DNA from: Symsagittifera roscoffensis
Taxonomy: Eukaryota; Xenacoelomorpha; Acoela; Convolutidae
Direction: 5' to 3'
Assembly (NCBI RefSeq): GCF_963678635.1
Contig: NC_087064.1
Coordinates: 83,943,847 to 84,007,846 of the forward strand
DNA length: 64,000 bases
Both the position numbers and the translations under genes were made by a program. A model generated the notes under the pieces. That model did not search any database. It was given only the letters and a program-made list of their open reading frames with translations, and had not been told where the DNA came from. How positions within the stretch are numbered: position 1 is the first letter of the stretch; every line of letters starts with the position of its first letter. Shown one piece after another: positions 46,528-57,001 of the stretch.

Positions 46528-47082
46528 ATTTTGTGCGGAAAAACAATCTTCTAAACACACATCCGAATACAAAGTTTCTCCCCACTTTCAATGGTCGGAA
46601 CAACAACATTGCTCAAAAAAGCCCTAAATGCTCCGACTGTCCCTTAATCGGTATCAAATAGTTGTTCAAAATCCATAACATCAGGTTTGAAAAATTTAGT
46701 AGTACGAAATTTTTACTACCGACTAGCTTACTTCAATTCAATTTGGAAAAATTTTGTCGTGCGCGATAATTCGGTACGAATAAATAAATCGTGTTACGCT
46801 TTCAACCTCATTAACAAAATCTCAACAGCGCGCATCAATTAGCCCAGAGCATGGCCAAATAGGCAATTTTCAAACCGCCAGAACTTTTTCAAAAAAAAGT
46901 CGAAGGTAAAATAGTCGAAGGTAAAAGGAGACGATATCTTTGCTGGGAAAAGTTTCCGGTGGTAAAAACAAGTTGTTCTCCGAAATTTGACCGAAAAAAA
47001 TATCACCCCAAGCATAAATATTCACATTTCTTCTAAGTCAGAACAATAATCAACAAAATTAAAAAGAAGAAGACTTCAAGGT

Positions 47083-47398
47083 TTGAAGATGCTCCTTTCA
47101 TTTCTTGAGTTATCTATTTACTGCTGCGGTACGATCTACCCTAATACCATATACGCAGCCTCTTCAACCTTATTAAACAAAGCTACGAAGTTGACTCTAT
47201 ATGCGCGAAAGCATTACGCGATATTTGCACAGGTCTACAGCAAAACTGTATGTCCACTCAATTAACAATGCACTTCATTGTGCGGTTTCCCACCCATCCC
47301 TGACACAAAGAAGCATAAGTATTTCAATTGACATTATGACCATTCCATTGGCTAGTTTCCGAGAAACTTCTCACAAAATATCATACAAAGATGAATAA
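47083..47398 (+). mobile_element. possible reverse-transcriptase thumb remnant
   Basis: The frame at 47083 (GTIYPNTIYAASSTLLNKA and on) has the look of the C-terminal thumb of Jockey-type reverse transcriptases, where a YP..TYA motif is followed by a basic helix. The frame is short and isolated, so this is a weak call. Confidence 0.3.
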
Positions 47399-47503
47399 CT
47401 TTAAGTGATTAAATTATTGAGAGAATGAACAGTCAATAATACTGGGTGTTTTTACTTATTCCGACCAAAATAACTTAACAGCACTTCAATACAAAACTTC
47501 AGT

Positions 47504-47872
47504 TCACGATTTTCCAGTTTTTGTACTAGTTCCACTGGGGACATGGTGCTCGTTGAACATGGCAGCCAATTTTCCATCATCATCTAGCTCCTTTACCTTG
47601 CTCGAATCTCCGATGAATTTCCCTTCAAGAAATAGCTGAGGTACAGTTTTGATTCCCGACAGTTTGCTGATGTGTTTTAGAATAATATTCCTTTTTGCGT
47701 GCGTGTCTAGCTCTACAATTTTGAATTTGTAGCCAGTATTCTCCAGTACTTTCTTCGCATTTTTACAAAAAGGACAGTAAGTCTTGGAAAATAGAACCAG
47801 TTTATTGCTCTTCAAAATTTCTGTCAGAAATTCTGGAGTTTTTTCATTGGTACTTGACAGTAAGGATCCCAT
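47504..47872 (-). CDS. dithiol glutaredoxin, intronless
   Basis: 122 residues starting at an ATG at 47872. Glutaredoxins reduce protein disulfides and glutathione mixed disulfides using glutathione. The active site is TYCPFCKNAKKVL (CPFC, both cysteines present) at about residues 32-36; the cis-proline loop is TVPQLFLEGKFIGD, with the glutathione-binding GD turn. The overall length suits a class I glutaredoxin with a ~20-residue N-terminal extension. The protein begins MGSLLSS, which fits an N-myristoylation consensus (Gly2, Ser6), but this is inference. The single-exon structure may reflect a retrocopy or an intronless ancestor. A paralogue lies 5 kb away at 52564-52887 on the same strand. 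Confidence 0.92.
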   Translation of the reverse strand: MGSLLSSTNEKTPEFLTEILKSNKLVLFSKTYCPFCKNAKKVLENTGYKFKIVELDTHAKRNIILKHISKLSGIKTVPQLFLEGKFIGDSSKVKELDDDGKLAAMFNEHHVPSGTSTKTGKS

Positions 47873-50759
47873 AGTTGAAATGAAACCGAGGGTAAAAGTA
47901 TGGTTCTACAAAATTTCTAAATTCAGTTTCATGCTTTAAAAAATGAAACAATGATTTTTTTGTTTCACCCGCGCATAATATAAATTAAGCAGGATATTAA
48001 CAACATTGACAACCAAAATTTAAGTTTCCAAGTAAGGAAGTTACAATTGAAGTCATTGTTATGTCAACAGTCAAAATATTTTATGCGGTGAAAGAAGATG
48101 ATTCCAAAATCAGCTCGCTAGTTATGAACATGGTATTAATTACGATGGTATTTTTTTTCTGAAGTTCGCTATAGTTAATTTATGCTTAATTTTATCACGC
48201 CACCCAGAAAAAACTACACTAATTTGAAAAAAAAAAAAAAAAATTTCTTGTAGTTTTTTTTAAAAAAATTATGTCTGAACATTCTGTGAACTATCCTTGT
48301 TAATATTTGCATACGTTAGTAAAGATCACTAACTTTCTGAGCAACCATCAAGACCGGTTGCCAGCTTGACGCATATTTAATTTAACTCATGAACTGGCGT
48401 TTTGAACTGAAAGAGATCAAAGCTATCAGCTTTGGTACAACAAATAATTAGCCGAGCCCAGCGCCTTTGTCTTCCCTGAAGTTTACAAGTTCCCAAGCAT
48501 GGGTGCGTGTTATCTCTAGACTAAATTAGCACAAACCTGCATTGGATTTGAATTTATAATGAAGCACGCAAAATCTCAAATGCAAATTCTGTTTACGGGA
48601 AAATGAACCCTAATCGGAAGGGTATTTAGTATTTAAATCGAAACCAATCAAATTTTTCAAAAAAAACAGTTATTACATACTGTTTTCTCCGTGTCCCTGA
48701 AGTTTAGAAGTTTTTGTTTTGAATTTTTTACTCGCCAGCCGAAACAAAAAAAACAACCCTACGCGGTGAACTGTCAATTTGGCGAAAAGGAAATAAGATC
48801 AATCAATTGTAATGAACTATTAGAAATAATTAAAATAATTTTGGAGTGAAAAGTGAAATGAATTCCAATTGCATCTTTAAAACAGAAAACGTTGAAACTT
48901 GTCTCAGCTGCAGAGACAACCATCTGAAATAAATCGAAGAGACACTTGTGTCTTGTCTCACTTGCCAAGATAAACAAATTTCATCAGAAGAGAGTTTCGG
49001 CAGACTGAACTTTCAGCATGTTGACATGCAACCCCCACCTTATTTTTAATCTCATATTGAGGAGGGCTTCAATGTAAAAGGCCGACATTATTTAGCTGAT
49101 TTGGTCCCTCCTCAAAAATGGAGTGCACCTATCAAAATTGTGTTAAAAGTGTTTATTCTAACTACCACGCCAAGTTTTTTCAAAAAGAGTAGGAACCAAT
49201 CAGACAAATTAACTTGCTGAGAGATGAAGAAAACTAACATGGGCACTTATTTGGCTCTGCAAATGGGTGGAGATACTGATAGATAAAGCATATGTGCGGC
49301 GGCACAAACACAGTTTCATAGCAGTTCTTCACTAGTGTCTTTGCCTTTTTAATTAGCAGCAAATACCCGATTCATATATTCATAAGCAACAATATTCATT
49401 GTTGCAATATTATGCTTATGTAACAAACTAATGTATCCGATCAGTACCAAACTTTATCCGATTTGAAAATATTCTACAACTTTTTTTCCTTTTTCTGTTC
49501 AATTTTCTACAAAAACTGTTCTCCAATTTACCTATTTCATTATGGCCGTCGAGTATGCCTAAATTTTAGAAAAACGCTTGTTTGTGTTTTTTGAGACTAT
49601 TGTCGCAACATTCTGCGCTACTTGCGAAGTTACCGGCTATCCAGGTTTTCAATTGTATATGTTGTTTCGTTATGTAAAAATGAGTAATACAGCCTTTTTC
49701 TTCATAGATAGCGGAGCTTCTCATCAATTTCGATATCGCACAATCGTAACTTTACAAGCTAGAGAGAAAAAAAAGGAAAGCCATGAGTGAAAATGAGGGA
49801 AAATGTCAAACCTATATACAAAAATTTCATAACTTTGTCTCATGATGTTCAATTTGAAAAAAAAAAACGTCTACAAGTACAGTCGCCGGCGAAAAATGAG
49901 CATTTAGAACTTTGATCGAGCGGCAAGTGGATAAAAAAACATGGGTCAGCCGAAAACAAAATTGTTGTCGTGAAAAATAGAGCTTTACTGTTAAGTTTTT
50001 AAGTTCTGAAAAACTAAGTTTTATCCTTTAGTGTATTTCCGGAGAGGGGCGATAAAAAAAATATATTTCTCTTCAACGACGCAAAATAAGTCCACTAAGC
50101 CCAGCCGATAAAGCCTGAGAAGAAATCGACTAGACAAAAATTAAGCTTATATCGAAAGAAAAATTGTCAACATACAGCCCAAAACGAGTCAATGAATGCA
50201 AGTTGACAGGAAAAAAATGTTTTTGAAAAAAACTCCATTTTCGAAATTCGAAGAAAAAAATAAATGGCTTTAAAGCGCTTCGAGTTTCTATGATAGCCTA
50301 TTTTTGGCACTTTTTGACATAAACCCAATTTGAGAAAACTGGATCAATACGTAAAAATTTTATTTCGCTTGGATATCTGATAATTAAATTTTATTTTCGA
50401 AGCTAGAAGTCAATCATATTTAAAACTATGCTGTTCGGTAGTGGAGTTTGCTTTCCTTTCAATAAAAAAATGAACTGAACTTTAAAGAATTAAAAGTCAG
50501 ACCGCTTTAAAGTGCATCAAACAGACCTCCGGTGCATCAAACAGATTTGAAAACGTGAAAACTGCTTATATATATTATTTATGAAAAAACAACGAAATCT
50601 ATGCAACTGTACCAAAAGACGTGGGTATCTAAATGCGCTTTTCTGTTTAAAAAATGAACGCTGAAAAAATTTCAACTGAGGTTCTTTTAAAACTAAAATG
50701 TTCAAGTTTTTCGCAATTTTTTTGAAAGTTTTTGAAATAAAATGAAAAATCGTTCAAAA

Positions 50760-51030
50760 ACCTCAAATATCGAAAACTAAAAGCATTTGAGCATTCCTAT
50801 TTGGTGACAAGACTTGCAACGCCTAGGTGTACCCTGACAGCGCCTCAATATAGAGATGAAAACTTCAAAAGAAATTTTTAATTTTTTCAAATCCAAGTTC
50901 TTAAAAAACGTCATATCTCGAGAAATACAAGGATTCGAGCAGTCATATTTGAAGGCAAGATTCGCAAAGCCTGATAGTACCCTGACAGCACCCAGATTCA
51001 GGATTGAGAATATCAATTTTCATGAAATTT
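50760..51030 (+). repeat. diverged monomers of the 165-bp satellite
   Basis: Two successive units share gcatttgagca, cgcaa..cct, gtaccctgacagc and a trailing tgagaa block with the array at 54.1-60.3 kb, but with many changes. They show that the satellite unit also exists outside the array. Confidence 0.7.
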
Positions 51031-52317
51031 TCTAATTTAGTTTTTCTGAAAATTTTCGAAACATCCTCAAAACATAGCCAATGGAAGATTAGAAAAGAAA
51101 AATGAACGCAAATAAACATAAAAAAACGGACTTTGTTTAAAAATCTAAACTGTCGAAATAAAAAAAATAGATGCCCTTTAAGCTCTTTGAATTTCTGCAA
51201 CGATTTGATTGGCGTTTTTTTGATAACATGAGAAAACTGAATCAACAGGTAGAGTTTCCATTCCGCGGGAAATCTAAAAATTAAATTCCACTTTGGAAAC
51301 TAAAAATCGTTCAAAAATATTTGCACCATTTGCACGTTCGTATTTGGAGAGTGCTATTTACGTCATTTTCAGCAGATGAATTTCAATTGAGCTCAAAAAG
51401 TACATATATACCTAAATACATCAATATCTTAAAACTTTTTCCTGAAAAAAAATCATTTCTCTTAAAAAGGTCGTATCTCGTAAACTAAAATGATTTGGGC
51501 ATTCACAATTGGAGAAACCCGACAGCATCCCACTATTGGTAGCTAATTTCAAACTTAGTGAAATAAAAACTAAAATCAAACTGGAAAATCAAAAAATAAT
51601 TCTTAACCCTTGCCTTCCAATACACGATATGGCTTAAACGTCAAAAAGTTCTTCCGTTAAACCTGCAAAAAATACGTTGAAAAAGCTCAAAAATGGCGAA
51701 ATAGATTTTTCATTAAGAAAAACTTAACTCATCACGACCTAAATAAGAGCCTGAACTACGTTCATCGACACTAAAACAAATGAATAAAGGAAAATATACA
51801 AAGTCAGGGCAGGGCCTGTATACTTACAAATTACAGGAGTAAAAATGTAGTAGAGAAACTACTTGCAGCTACAATACAAATTGCTGATTGCTTTGATCAC
51901 AAGAAAAATCCTCGATGAGGCAACTTCGCCGAAAACACATTCAGATGAACAATAGGCCGACAAAAAACCAGGTCCTGGCCGGATTAGAACTTAATTCTAG
52001 GCCAAAATAACCAGGCCCTGGCTGGATTGCATCTTAATTTTAGGCCAAAAAACCAGGTCCTGCAGTAAAAGAAGTTATCAATTTATTTTGTTAACAACTT
52101 TTAACCCGATAAAATTCTACATTCCGATTTGATAATGCTTACTAATCGTAAGCGTAAACAGATACGAAAAATAAAGAACCCAAAAACCATTTTTCAACTC
52201 CCGGTCCTAATCTGCAGGGCCATTGGTGGAGGACAGGAGATGTCGTGTCGTCCATTTGGCCGGCCGGGTCCAACCTTGAGGAGGCGGATGACAGATGGGC
52301 CCCTCGAGACAGGAGGC

Positions 52318-52396
52318 GTGACCGAAATGGGATTCGAGGGCACATCTCGTGTTGAAAGCTACACGCCTTACCCCACTGGGCCACGGCCGCTCACCC
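52318..52396 (-). repeat. tRNA-like sequence
   Basis: The minus strand reads GTGGCCCAGTGGGGTAAGG (A box close to TGGCCCAGTGG), then after ~30 nt TGCCCTCGAATCCCATTTC (B-box-like). A cloverleaf is not evident, so I treat it as SINE-derived. Confidence 0.5.
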
Positions 52397-52563
52397 AAAA
52401 CCGTTGTGCGTTTCAAGCTTTCAATCACTTTCTTGGGAAACAAAAGCTTTACAATCTATGTGTATTAGTCACCATCAAATTAATTAAAGCTAAGGAACGT
52501 ATTAATTTGTTAACGCAGAGCAAACATTGCTTGTGACAACAGTCTCACATAACTCTAAGTACA

Positions 52564-52887
52564 TCAGCTGTCAACATCAGCGAGGGGAACCTGGTGGTCT
52601 TTGAACATTTGCAAAAGATCTCCTGATTCGTTCAATCTTTTCACTGTACTGCAATCTCCTATAAATTTTCCAACGAGGAATAACTGAGGCACAGTTTTGA
52701 TTCCCGAAAATTTCGATATCTCACCCAGAAGAGCTTTGCCTTCGGGGTGAATATCCAATTCGATAGCCTGATATGCAAAACCTGTTCTGTTCAAAATACT
52801 CTTTGCAACATTGCAATAAGGGCAGTAGGTAGCTGAAAATATTATCAGCTTATTTCTTTTAAATATATCGCTCAAAATATTCAACAT
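52564..52887 (-). CDS. dithiol glutaredoxin, short form, intronless
   Basis: 107 residues from ATG 52887 (MLNILSDIFKRNKLIIFS). The active site is TYCPYCNVAKSIL (CPYC), followed by SGIKTVPQLFLVGKFIGD with the cis-proline and glutathione-binding turn. It is a clear paralogue of the protein at 47504-47872 but lacks its N-terminal extension. A longer open frame continues upstream to 53298; I prefer the downstream ATG because the extra residues show no homology and overlap the zinc-finger coding region on the other strand. Confidence 0.9.
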   Translation of the reverse strand: MLNILSDIFKRNKLIIFSATYCPYCNVAKSILNRTGFAYQAIELDIHPEGKALLGEISKFSGIKTVPQLFLVGKFIGDCSTVKRLNESGDLLQMFKDHQVPLADVDS

Positions 52888-52927
52888 TTTTCTGAAACAA
52901 ATAAACATTCTAAACAATGACAGTCTA

Positions 52928-53376
52928 ATTGACAGACTTCTGAACAATGACAGAACTGTTGTGATAAACTTATTAAATAGAAACATTTGTGCCATGACTT
53001 CGTTGAAGGTAATTGCATACCCTCGTGCCCAAGAGAGCACACGCTTTCTTCCAAGGACGAAGAAAAACAGAAAGCGAGCGGCATCAACCCTCATGGAAGA
53101 AAGATTTTTGATTTTGTGGGCAGATTTTGTAAAGAAAATAGAGAAAAATTGCTTACAAATGACCCACTTGTTCCACAAACGTGCTGGAAATATAACAAAA
53201 GTGTATGCATGCAACCTGATTGTAAGAACCCGCATATATGCGTGTTCACAACAGAAAAATTTAATAGCTGCTCGAATCAAAACTGCAAAAAATACCACGT
53301 CCTTTCCACAGGAAAAAAAGAAAACAGAGAAGCTTGTTTCGATGTTTTCTGGAAAATGTCTGGAATTGTATTGTGA
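52928..53376 (+). pseudogene. PARP12/ZC3HAV1-like N-terminal CCCH zinc-finger region, frame broken
   Basis: In PARP12 and ZC3HAV1 this module binds RNA. The plus-strand frame from 52981 shows LCHDFVEGNC with a C-x7-C-x3-C-x3-H spacing, then NDPLVPQTCWKYNKS with a canonical C-x7-C-x4-C-x3-H finger (about 53182-53243), then ICVFTTEKFNSCSNQNCKKY with C-x9-C-x4-C-x3-H, ending at 53376. Order and spacing match the clustered fingers of PARP12. Just upstream, in another frame (52928-52990), IDRLLNNDRTVVINLL resembles the winged-helix end that precedes these fingers. One frame change near 52985-52995 separates the two. No WWE or PARP catalytic domain follows; retroelement sequence begins near 53640. 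I infer a truncated gene or pseudogene. Confidence 0.6.
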
Positions 53377-53639
53377 GCTGTTTGTTGGAGACTTAGTTCC
53401 CTGGACTTTGTTGTCGATGCCAGGGGTGAAAGACAGAACACCTGACTGGCCTCATCAAACCACCGGACACGTGCTCTGCCTGGCTCATTACCAGACAACA
53501 ACGCCATTTATGATTGTATTTTTCTATCGAACACACCTGAAAGATAAATACCCGAACCTCCAAACGAGTGCTGAAACAGCGTCACCAACCGTGCAATTTT
53601 CCATATGGTGCATACTCACGAAAGAGTAAATACGGAATA

Positions 53640-54050
53640 GAAGGAGCCGTGCAGTGGCACAATGTGAAGCGGGACCACGTTAATATCAGAGATATCCATA
53701 TTGAGGATTGGACTGCCACCTGGCGCCTCTAGAGTGGTGGCCTTAGCAAGAAATGGATTGGTACACTTCAGCCTTGGAACTACCACCCAACCGATACACC
53801 CACCTCGACGAACTCAGGATTAACCCAGCAGTTTCAAAACTTATCGTTATCCGATACCTTACCAGCAACACAGTCTGAAACAGCACCAGCGCTTGCCAAG
53901 TTCATGAAAATTTGCTGCACAAGCTTCAAAATTTTGAAGCGGGTGCCTAAGGGAAGTCGTGTCTGTATGGCCAAAAGGCTCACGCACTATCTAGACAAGG
54001 TTCTAGAAGCCCCCAGTGATGTTAACAAGAAAAAATTGAATTAAACACAA
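53640..54050 (+). mobile_element. N-terminal fragment of a reverse-transcriptase retroelement
   Basis: A plus-strand frame contains FKILKRVPKGSRVCMAKRL followed by a Leu/Asp-rich helix, which resembles the region ahead of the RT domain in the same element family seen at 60.6-64 kb (typically L.RIPKGAR..AA). Upstream frames are broken. It abuts the satellite array at about 54110. Confidence 0.5.
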
Positions 54051-55094
54051 GAATTAAATATTAAAACTAGCGCGTCAATCGCACCTCCGGTGCTACAAAA
54101 CCAAGTCTTCAGAAAACAGACAAAACAAATGTCTAGAAAAATTAAAGGATTTGAGCAGTCATACTTGGACTCCAGATGTGCAACCCCTGAATGTACCCTG
54201 ACAGCACCCCACTATAGGGTTGAGAAATTGAAGTTCGGTTAATTTTTTTATATCTAAGTTTTCTTCAGAAAAAAAAATCATAAAAAACGCCATATCTCGA
54301 AAAACAAAAAGATTTGAGCAGTCATTCTTGGACTCCAGACTTGCAACCCCTCAATGTACCCTGGCAGCACCCCACTATAGGGTTGAGAAATTGAAGTTCG
54401 GTTAATTTTTTTATATCTAAGTTTTCTTCAGAAAAAAAAAAATATTAAAAAACGCAATTTCTCGAAAACCAAAAAGATTTGAGCAGTCATACTTGGACTC
54501 CAGATTTGCCACACTATAATGTAACCTGGCAGCAACCCACTATAAGGTTGAGAAATTGAATTTCGGTAATTTTTTTCACACCTAAGTTTTTTTGAAAAAA
54601 CAAATGAAAAAAACATACAAAAATCATAAAAAACGCCATATCTCGAAAACCAAAAGGATTTGAGCAGTCATACTTGGACTCCAGATTTGCAACCTCTGAT
54701 TTTACCCTGACAGCACTCCACTATATTGTTGAGAAATTGAAGTTCCTTTCATTTTTTAATTTTTTTCTAAGCTTTTTGAACAAAAAAATGAAAAAATCTA
54801 TGAAAATGTTATTTCTCGAAAATCAAAAGGATTTGAGCAGTCATACCGAAACTCCAAATTTGCAGCCCCTGATTGTACTCTGACAGCACCCTACTATAAG
54901 GTTGAGAAATTGCAGTTCGGTTATTTTTTTTTATATCTAAAATTTTTGAAAAAAATAATTACAAAAAAAATCATAAAAACACCATTTCTCGAGAACCAAA
55001 AGCATTTGAGCAGTTATACTTGGACTCCATCTTTGCAACCCCTGAATGTACCCTGACACCACCCCACGATAGAGTTGAGAAATTGAAGTTCGGT

Positions 55095-56004
55095 ATATAA
55101 TATCTCAGCGGACCCCGACGCACACAGTGCGTCCCGTAGCTTATCCTAGCCATGCTGAGATGAGTCGGATACTCTTGCTACCTGGTCACTTAAAGGGAGC
55201 GTGTAGTGCATACGACATCCCACCTTACGTGACCAGCTTGGATCCTATAGGGGCACCACTCCTATTCAATCCCACTCGTTGGCCCAGGGTCATCATAGAT
55301 AGCCCACAGGGATAACTTAAAAGGTCTCTGGCTTAGACCGAGGTCTTTGGCTTAGACCGATGAGCATAGCTCATGCACTACTTGGGCAGGAATCTCGTAT
55401 CGCCAGCTTTCTTTCCCCTACTAACAGACAGCTAGGAAAAACCGATAACCCGCTGTCAGCACTCGGGTCCATACTAACCGGCAACTTAAGATCCTTTAAC
55501 AATCGCCGGTAACTATAGAACATAGCTACCGCTTTGAGGGAAGAGTATCCCTAAAACTCCTTTAAACAGAAGGGTTTTTACACGACTATGCAAGCATAGA
55601 CCTCCGCCGAACACGGAGCCGTACAAAGTGTCGATAGACGTACGGGAAACCAGCCACTGGTCAGACCAATGACAGGAGGGGCATGCGCAAACACAAAGAT
55701 GTCGGGTATCCCCCAAGGCTCACATTTGCCGAAGCAACGCTCCCCTTGGTTCGCACCTACGTCTCTAAGCACTGGGCAATGCGGCGTGTGACGTTAGCAG
55801 AATTGGCCTCGTTTGATGAACCGTCGGTGTTATACTGCAAACTCCACACAGTATAACGCGCAGGCAGACAGGAAATACAAATACCTGCCCGACAGTCCAA
55901 AAGCTCAGACCAATTCCCCAGGATGCACCGGGGTAGATCCGATTACTGCGGACCACACCGCAAAGGACTACACCACTCGAGGAGGTGCCACACTAATACA
56001 TCCC
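55095..56004. mobile_element. ~910-bp GC-richer insert in the satellite, copy I
   Basis: Starts after gaagttcggt with atataatatctcagcgg and ends ccacactaatacatccc before the next satellite unit. Base composition is clearly richer in G+C than the satellite. It holds two tandem hairpins (ggtct...agacc, twice, around 55321-55360) and another hairpin, atgagcatagctcat. Open frames are short and unlike any family I know. It is probably a non-autonomous mobile element or other foreign segment. Confidence 0.6.
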
Positions 56005-56101
56005 AAAAGCATTTGAGCAGTTATACTTGGACTCCATATTTGCAACCCCTGAATGTACCCTGACACCACCCCACGATAGAGTTGAGAAATTGAAGTTCGG
56101 T

Positions 56102-57001
56102 ATATAATATCTCAGCGGACCCCGACGCACACAGTGCGTCCCGTAGCTTATCCTAGCCATGCTGAGATGAGTCGGATACTCTTGCTACCTGGTCACTTAA
56201 AGGGAGCGTGTAGTGCATACGACATCCCACCTTACGTGACCAGCTTGGATCCTATAGGGGCACCACTCCTATTCAATCCCACTCGTTGGCCCAGGGTCAT
56301 CATAGATAGCCCACAGGGATAACTTAAAAGGTCTCTGGCTTAGACCGAGGTCTTTGGCTTAGACCGATGAGCATAGCTCATGCACTACTTGGGCAGGAAT
56401 CTCGTATCGCCAGCTTTCTTTCCCCTACTAACAGACAGCTAGGAAAAACCGATAACCCGCTGTCAGCACTCGGGTCCATACTAACCGGCAACTTAAGATC
56501 CTTTAACAATCGCCGGTAACTATAGAACATAGCTACCGCTTTGAGGGAAGAGTATCCCTAAAACTCCTTTAAACAGAAGGGTTTTTACACGACTATGCAA
56601 GCATAGACCTCCGCCGAACACGGAGCCGTACAAAGTGTCGATAGACGTACGGGAAACCCGCCACTGGTCAGACCAATGACAGGAGGGGCATGCGCAAACA
56701 CAAAGATGTCGGGTATCCCCCAAGGCTCACATTTGCCGAAGCAACGCTCCCCTTGGTTCGCACCTACGTCTCTAAGCACTGGGCAATGCGGCGTGTGACG
56801 TTAGCAGAATTGGCCTCGTTTGATGAACCGTCGGTGTTATACTGCAAGTTCCACACAGTATAACGCGCAGGCAGACAGGAAATACAAATACCTGCCCGAC
56901 AGTCCAAAAGCTCAGACCAATTCCCCAGGATTCACCGGGGTAGATCCGATTACTGCGCAAAGGACTACACCACTCGAGGAGGTGCCACACTAATACATCC
57001 C
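56102..57001. mobile_element. ~900-bp GC-richer insert in the satellite, copy II
   Basis: Near-identical to copy I at an offset of 1007 bases, with a 10-bp deletion (gaccacaccg lost near 56956) and a few substitutions. The adjoining ~98-bp satellite unit was copied with it, so duplication happened after insertion. Confidence 0.85.

Larger units (their letters stand above)
47873..52563. other. intergenic region between the two glutaredoxins
   Basis: No convincing gene. Contains an A-run near 48228-48245, R1 repeat copies (50180-50520, 51095-51420), diverged single units of the 54-60 kb satellite (about 50760-51030), a partial tRNA-like repeat (51960-52060), a hairpin-motif repeat (52095-52160) and a tRNA-like repeat (52318-52396). 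Confidence 0.65.

Noticed and set aside
52888-53298. N-terminally extended glutaredoxin of 244 residues
   Set aside because: The extension has no family similarity and is antisense to the zinc-finger coding sequence; the ATG at 52887 gives a normal-length enzyme.
55290-55320. Match cccacagggataactt to a universally conserved large-subunit rRNA stretch
   Set aside because: Only about 14 bases agree, and the sequence on both sides does not follow rRNA; taken as chance.
55340-55380. Possible hammerhead ribozyme core (ccgatgag followed by a hairpin)
   Set aside because: The required GAAA after the second stem and the CUGAUGA core are not present.
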